Source: Amphiplicatus metriothermophilus (GTDB taxonomy: Bacteria; Pseudomonadota; Alphaproteobacteria; Caulobacterales; Parvularculaceae). From it: a stretch of 64,000 bases of DNA. Of the stretch, positions 60,133 to 64,000 are shown piece after piece (position 1 is the stretch's first letter; each line of letters opens with the position of its first letter). The position numbers and the translations under genes are program-made. Location of the stretch: assembly GCF_900199215.1 (NCBI RefSeq), contig NZ_FZQA01000001.1:124001-188000 (forward strand). The letters are read 5' to 3'. A model generated the notes under the pieces. The model saw only the letters and a program-made list of their open reading frames with translations. It did no database searches and was not told the DNA's origin.

Positions 60133-60347
60133 ATGTCGATCGGATCAGGGATGCGGATTAAAGATCTGTTTCCGCCGCGTCAGGGGCTGTCGGCGCAGCA
60201 TGGCTGCGTCGCCATCATGCGCCGTCGCCGTCCGCTTTCGCACAGCGGCGAAAAGACGCGGGTCCGCGCTTCTCCCCGCCGGCCTGTTGCGCCGCGGCTT
60301 TCAGCGCCGCGAGGGGCGCCGGCGGCGGTCGAATGGTTGCGCGCCCA

Positions 60348-60390
60348 TTGACAAACATAAATAATTCCATAATTATCTAATTATGGAATT
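60348..60390 (+). promoter_or_regulatory. arsR promoter and overlapping palindromic operator
   Basis: TTGACA (60348-60353), 17-bp spacer, AATTAT (60371-60376). A perfect palindrome with 13-bp arms, 60363-60375 and 60378-60390 separated by TC, covers the -10 hexamer and continues over the arsR ATG (60383-60385). The expected start point, six bases after the -10, is the A of that ATG, so the mRNA is probably leaderless. ArsR bound here would block polymerase and release the promoter on arsenite binding. Confidence 0.75.
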
Positions 60391-60721
60391 TGATAGCGCC
60401 ATATCCGCTTTCTCAGCGCTGTCGCAGGAGACCCGGCTTCAGGCTCTGCGGCTGCTCGTGAAAAAAGGGCCGGGAGGTCTATCGGCGGGCGCTCTCGCCG
60501 AGGCTCTTGGCGTTTCCGCGCCGACCATGTCCTTCCACCTCAAAGAACTGGCCAATGCCGGCCTGGTTCTGTCGCGCAAGACCGGCCGCAGCGTGATCTA
60601 TGCGGCCGATTACGCCGGCGTGCGGGCGCTTGTCGATTTTCTGCTGGCCGATTGCTGCCAAGGAGACCCCCGCCTGTGCGGGCCTTACGTCATCAAGGAA
60701 AAACAGGAGACAGCCGTATGA
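60383..60721 (+). CDS. arsR: ArsR family arsenic-responsive repressor
   Basis: 112 residues with a winged-helix domain (QETRLQALRLLVKKG, recognition helix SAPTMSFHLKELANAG). C-terminal cysteines Cys91, Cys92 and Cys99 (LADCCQGDPRLCG) resemble the Cys95-Cys96-Cys102 arsenite site of the Acidithiobacillus ferrooxidans ArsR rather than the alpha3 site of E. coli ArsR. It represses its own operon. No ribosome site precedes the ATG, in line with a leaderless transcript. Its stop overlaps the arsI ATG. Confidence 0.93.
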   Translation: MEFDSAISAFSALSQETRLQALRLLVKKGPGGLSAGALAEALGVSAPTMSFHLKELANAGLVLSRKTGRSVIYAADYAGVRALVDFLLADCCQGDPRLCGPYVIKEKQETAV

Positions 60722-61149
60722 AACGCCTACACGTCCACATCAGAGCGAGAGACCTCGAGGAGTCCGTCCGCTTTTATTCCGCCCTGTTCGGCCGCGGTCC
60801 CGACAAGCGCGAGGCCGATTACGCCAAATGGCTGCTCGACGACCCGCGGGCCAATATCTCCGTCTCGACCCGCGGCGGCGCGCCGGGCGTCGATCATGTG
60901 GGCGTGCAGGTCGACGACAGCGAAGCGCTCCATGTCGTGGCGGACCGACTGAAGGCGGCTGAAGCCGACATCGTCGAACAGTCGGACGCCGCCTGCTGCT
61001 ACGCCAGGAGCGACAAATACTGGGCGCGCTCGCCCGAGGGCGCAGTCTGGGAGCTTTTCCACACCTTCGGCGACAGCGCTGAATACGGCGGCGATCTCGT
61101 CCCGCAGCGTAACGCTGCATCTGAAACCGCCTGTTGCGCGCCGCGCTGA
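60718..61149 (+). CDS. arsI: ArsI/CadI-family dioxygenase (C-As lyase)
   Basis: 143 residues, VOC fold. Candidate iron ligands His5 (KRLHVHIRA), His60 (GVDHVGVQ) and Glu112 (VWELFHTFG), and the vicinal thiols Cys93-Cys94 (DAACCYARSDKYW) that bind trivalent organoarsenicals in ArsI. It cleaves the carbon-arsenic bond of methylarsenite and aromatic arsenicals. The start at 60718 overlaps the arsR stop (ATGA). The C-terminus ends with a further CC (TACCAPR). CadI-type metal resistance is the alternative. Confidence 0.88.
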   Translation: MKRLHVHIRARDLEESVRFYSALFGRGPDKREADYAKWLLDDPRANISVSTRGGAPGVDHVGVQVDDSEALHVVADRLKAAEADIVEQSDAACCYARSDKYWARSPEGAVWELFHTFGDSAEYGGDLVPQRNAASETACCAPR

Positions 61150-61185
61150 CGGGCGAGCCGAACGGCCACGATCCTGAACCGACTG

Positions 61186-61629
61186 ATGAAAAACATCCTT
61201 TTTCTATGCACAGGCAATTCGGCCCGCTCGATCATGGCCGAGGCCTATATGAACCACGCCGGCGCCGGGCGCTGGCGGGCCTATTCGGCCGGCTCGCAGC
61301 CGACGGGCCGGCCTAACCCCCTCGCGCTGGAGACCCTCCGGGCGCACGGCGTGCCGGCGGGCGCGCCGCGCTCGAAGAGCTGGGACGCGTTCGCGCGCGC
61401 CGGCGCGCCGATCATGGATGTGGTCGTCACCGTCTGCGACAACGCCGCCGGCGAGATCTGCCCGGTCTGGCCTGCAGCAGAAGGAAAGCGGCCCGAAAGA
61501 CTGCACTGGAGCTTTCCGGACCCGGCGGCCGCGACAGGCGACGACGACGCGCGCCGCGCCGCCTTCGAGGACGTCTTTCAGGCGATCCGCAAACAGATAG
61601 ATAAATTCATCGCCGAACGCCTCGATTGA
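61186..61629 (+). CDS. arsC: arsenate reductase ArsC (low-molecular-weight phosphatase type)
   Basis: 147 residues: the phosphatase P-loop [15 protein letters not shown] with nucleophile Cys8, then [16 protein letters not shown] with the second Cys pair, as in thioredoxin-coupled ArsC. It reduces arsenate to arsenite, which Acr3 exports. Start ATG at 61186, 36 bp after arsI. Confidence 0.93.
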   Translation: MKNILFLCTGNSARSIMAEAYMNHAGAGRWRAYSAGSQPTGRPNPLALETLRAHGVPAGAPRSKSWDAFARAGAPIMDVVVTVCDNAAGEICPVWPAAEGKRPERLHWSFPDPAAATGDDDARRAAFEDVFQAIRKQIDKFIAERLD

Positions 61630-61672
61630 CGCCTGCATTCTCCCCCACACCGAAACCGGAAAGGATCGTGTC

Positions 61673-62752
61673 GTGACGATCTTCGAACGCTATCTCTCCT
61701 TGTGGGTCGCGCTCGCGATCGCAGCCGGCGTCGCCTTGGGCCGGCTCGCGCCGGGCCTGTTCGACGCGCTCGCCTCCTGGGAGTACGCAAATGTCAACTT
61801 CGCCGTCGCCGTTCTGATATGGGCGATGGTGTATCCCATGATGATCAACGTCGATCTTAAGAGTCTTCGTCATGTCGGCGACCGTCCAAAAGGATTGATC
61901 ATCACGCTTATCGTCAACTGGCTGATCAAGCCGTTCACCATGGCCTTGCTCGGCGTCGTGTTTTTCAAGCACATTTTCGCCGGGCTGATTCCGCCGGCGG
62001 ACGCAGATGGATATATCGCCGGCCTCATTCTTTTGGGAGCGGCCCCCTGCACGGCGATGGTCTTCGTGTGGTCGCAGTTCACCCGCGGAGACGCCGCCTA
62101 CACGCTGACGCAGGTCACTGTGAATGACGCGATCATGGTTTTCGCTTACGCGCCGATCGTCGCCTTGCTGCTCGGCGTCGCGGACATATCCGTGCCATGG
62201 GAAACGCTGATCGTTTCCGTTGCGCTATACGTCGCCGTTCCGCTCGCCGCCGGCGCCGCCACGCGACGGCGCCTGAAGGCATCCGGCGGCAACAGCGCCG
62301 TCGCCGCGTTCACAATGAAATTGAAACCCTACGCCGTCATCGGCCTTTTAGCGACCGTCGTGCTGCTCTTTGGTTTTCAAGGAAATGTGATCATCGAAAA
62401 GCCGCTTGTCATCGCTCTCATCGCCGTTCCATTGCTTATTCAGTCTTATGGCGTATTCGCTCTCGCTTTCGGCGCCGCCTGGGTTTGGCGAGTCCCATTT
62501 AACGTCGCGGCGCCATGCGCGCTGATCGGCACGTCCAACTTTTTCGAGCTCGCCGTCGCCGTCGCCGTCAGCCTCTTCGGGCTCGACTCCGGCGCCGCGC
62601 TGGCGACAGTCGTCGGCGTGCTGGTCGAGGTGCCCGTCATGCTCTCGCTCGTGGCTTTCGCCAACGCCGCCGCCGGGCGGTTTCCAGACGGCGCGCCGGC
62701 TTGCGCGCAGGACGGCGGCCGCGCTTTGCGCCCTGCATCGCGCAGGCTATAG
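61673..62752 (+). CDS. acr3: arsenite efflux permease Acr3
   Basis: 359 residues with about ten helices of the BASS-type fold. The essential cysteine is in [13 protein letters not shown]; the [14 protein letters not shown] and [14 protein letters not shown] helices are typical of Acr3. It uses GTG at 61673 with GGAAAGG nine bases upstream. It exports arsenite made by ArsC. The last about 30 residues are polar and Arg-rich, unlike the family core. It ends 7 bp before zapE. Confidence 0.93.
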   Translation: MTIFERYLSLWVALAIAAGVALGRLAPGLFDALASWEYANVNFAVAVLIWAMVYPMMINVDLKSLRHVGDRPKGLIITLIVNWLIKPFTMALLGVVFFKHIFAGLIPPADADGYIAGLILLGAAPCTAMVFVWSQFTRGDAAYTLTQVTVNDAIMVFAYAPIVALLLGVADISVPWETLIVSVALYVAVPLAAGAATRRRLKASGGNSAVAAFTMKLKPYAVIGLLATVVLLFGFQGNVIIEKPLVIALIAVPLLIQSYGVFALAFGAAWVWRVPFNVAAPCALIGTSNFFELAVAVAVSLFGLDSGAALATVVGVLVEVPVMLSLVAFANAAAGRFPDGAPACAQDGGRALRPASRRL

Positions 62753-62759
62753 AGCCCCG

Positions 62760-63938
62760 ATGCGGGGGCCGCTTCCCAGATATCGCGCGCTCGTTGAGAG
62801 CGGCGCGCTCGAAGCCGATCCGGCTCAGGAAGAGGCCGCCGAGCGCTTGCAGCGCCTGCATGTGGCGCTGGCGGTCCGCCGCAGCGGCCTGTCATGGTTC
62901 GGACGGCGAACGCCGCCGCGCGGACTTTATCTGTGGGGCGGAGTCGGGCGCGGCAAGTCGCTCCTGATGGACATCTTCTTCAACAACACGAGCTTCGCCC
63001 CCAGACGCCGCGTTCATTTTCATGAGTTCATGACCGAAACCCACGAACGCATAGCGGCTTGGCGCGCAACGCCGGCGCGCGCGAAAAAGCGCCATCCTGG
63101 CGTCGACCGCAAGGCGCCGGACGACCCGATGCCTCCCGTCGCGCACGACATCGCGCGCGAGGCGATGCTGCTTTGTTTCGATGAGTTTCAGGTCTCCGAC
63201 ATCGCCGACGCGATGATCCTCGGGCGATTGTTCGACGCTCTGTTCGCGCGCGGCGTCGTCGCAGTCGCGACATCGAACCGTCATCCGGACGACCTTTACA
63301 AGGATGGCCTTAACCGCCAGCTTTTTCTTCCCTTCATCGCGCTGCTGAAAGCGCGCCTTGACGTGATGGAGCTTAAGGCTGCGCGCGATTATCGGCTGGA
63401 GCGGCTCGCCGGCGCGCCGGTCTACCACCATCCGCTGGGGGCCGAAGCCGACGCCGCTATGGACGAAGCCTGGGCGCGCCTCATCTGCGGAGCCAGGGAG
63501 CGCGTCGAGCATCTCGTCGTGAAGGGACGCAAGCTGACGGTCCCGCGCGCGGCGCGCGGCGCGGCGCGGTTCGATTTCGCCGATCTGTGCGAGAAGCCTC
63601 TTGGCGCGGCGGACTATATCGCGCTTTGCCGGCGCTACGGCGCGCTCCTCATCGACCGCATTCCGCGCATGGATCCGTCCCGGCGTAATGAAGCCAAACG
63701 TTTCGTCGCGCTGGTCGATGCGATCTATGAGGCGCGCACCAAGCTCGTCTGCTCAGCCGACGTCGAGCCGCACGCCCTTTACCCCGAAGGCGACGGCGCG
63801 TTCGAGTTCGCCCGCGCCGCCTCGCGCCTGGCGGAGATGGGCTCGGCCGACTATCTCGCAGCCGAGCATCGCGCCGCGCTTCAGCAGACGGCCGAGGCGC
63901 CTTCGTCGCCCGAACCGGCTGCGGCGACCCGGACCTAG
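62760..63938 (+). CDS. zapE: AFG1/ZapE-family cell division ATPase
   Basis: 392 residues. Walker [13 protein letters not shown], Walker [16 protein letters not shown] and [15 protein letters not shown] are diagnostic of the AFG1/ZapE ATPases, which in E. coli act on the division ring under stress. The ATG at 62760 gives the full family N-terminus ([18 protein letters not shown]). It starts 7 bp after acr3 but is a housekeeping gene usually upstream of mdh; the arsenic operon has come to lie in front of it and may drive it in part. Confidence 0.92.
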   Translation: MRGPLPRYRALVESGALEADPAQEEAAERLQRLHVALAVRRSGLSWFGRRTPPRGLYLWGGVGRGKSLLMDIFFNNTSFAPRRRVHFHEFMTETHERIAAWRATPARAKKRHPGVDRKAPDDPMPPVAHDIAREAMLLCFDEFQVSDIADAMILGRLFDALFARGVVAVATSNRHPDDLYKDGLNRQLFLPFIALLKARLDVMELKAARDYRLERLAGAPVYHHPLGAEADAAMDEAWARLICGARERVEHLVVKGRKLTVPRAARGAARFDFADLCEKPLGAADYIALCRRYGALLIDRIPRMDPSRRNEAKRFVALVDAIYEARTKLVCSADVEPHALYPEGDGAFEFARAASRLAEMGSADYLAAEHRAALQQTAEAPSSPEPAAATRT

Positions 63939-63948
63939 GCCGGCGGAC

Positions 63949-63974
63949 CGCATTTCCCTTCCCGCGGAAATGCG
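63949..63974. terminator. hairpin downstream of zapE
   Basis: CGCATTTCC (63949-63957) pairs with GGAAATGCG (63966-63974) as a perfect 9-bp stem with an 8-nt loop. No T-run follows, so it is a weak candidate for a terminator or processing site. The last 26 bases of the window, with ATG codons near 63989 and 63998, may begin the next gene, often malate dehydrogenase in this setting, but nothing can be read from them. Confidence 0.35.
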
Positions 63975-64000
63975 CTACTTGCCCGCTCATGCGAGACATG

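Noticed and set aside
60133-60347. Additional gene between sulP and arsR
   Set aside because: Open frames here are short, overlap each other, lack ribosome sites and run over the divergent promoter region.
1-64000. tRNA, rRNA or IS elements
   Set aside because: No tRNA-like cloverleaf, rRNA segment, transposase or terminal inverted repeat with target duplication was recognised by eye; a tRNAscan or IS search could still find something missed.

Overview
The window is a GC-rich, densely packed stretch of bacterial chromosome. Gene content points to an alphaproteobacterium, probably with Caulobacterales- or Parvularculales-like biology. Evidence for this includes a Caulobacter-ordered Tad/Cpa pilus locus, SapC and TIGR02302/DUF4175 proteins, an rph...hrcA-grpE neighbourhood, a ZapE/AFG1 ATPase, GANTC sites clustered at the pilin start, and TTAA-N7-TTAA (CtrA-type) boxes. 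No rRNA, tRNA, phage, IS element or CRISPR array was recognised.

Layout. 1-8.6 kb: a partial GFA-family gene, pgi, a ScsB/DsbD-type disulfide reductase, a divergent methyltransferase/MerR pair, SapC, a hydrolase and an exonuclease. 8.6-19.1 kb: S49 peptidase, polyprenyl diphosphate synthase, a WecA-like transferase, ispE, a TPR lipoprotein, ETF-ubiquinone oxidoreductase, a family 4 uracil-DNA glycosylase and a soluble lytic transglycosylase. 19.2-28.8 kb (minus strand): flp-cpaA-cpaB-cpaC-cpaD-cpaE-cpaF-tadB-tadC, a type IVc pilus machine without its minor pilins or TadD. 28.0-31.1 kb: four clusters of 43-bp palindromic repeats interleaved with flp, a GIY-YIG nuclease gene, terC and hemH. 31-46 kb: hemH, a PiT-like membrane protein, an acyl-ACP synthetase-like ligase, pyrF, an nth fusion, a small envelope/detoxification run, two ABC systems, a PlsC-like acyltransferase, a Sel1-prolyl hydroxylase fusion and rph. 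46-57 kb: hrcA-grpE, a Crp/Fnr regulator, a stand-alone secretin N-domain protein, a translationally coupled class IV aminotransferase/AMP-ligase pair with altered key residues, an HSL-type esterase and TIGR02302. 56.8-64 kb: selD, a wrecked thioesterase pseudogene, a SulP transporter, an arsR-arsI-arsC-acr3 arsenic operon and zapE.

The most unusual structure is the repeat system at 28.0-31.1 kb. Nineteen units of exactly 43 bp share one framework (6-nt box, 3 nt, 8-nt arm, 11-nt loop, 8-nt arm, 1 nt, 6-nt box). They fall into four sequence types whose arms differ but, in the best cases, stay complementary. Every cluster has the same polarity, with two types pointing one way on the left, the other two pointing the other way on the right, and a conserved spacer between them. 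A single-domain GIY-YIG nuclease gene sits between two clusters, and one cluster edge supplies the stop codon of terC. Other points of interest are a probably leaderless arsR whose operator covers its own start codon, CtrA-type boxes near the lytic transglycosylase and pilus genes, and an Nth endonuclease fused to a second domain.

Functional grouping: cell-envelope and secretion genes dominate (Tad pilus, lytic transglycosylase, undecaprenyl-phosphate sugar transferase, acyltransferases), with interspersed housekeeping genes (pgi, ispE, pyrF, hemH, nth, rph, hrcA/grpE, selD) and one clear stress island (arsenic). All functional calls are from reading translated sequence; no database search was run.
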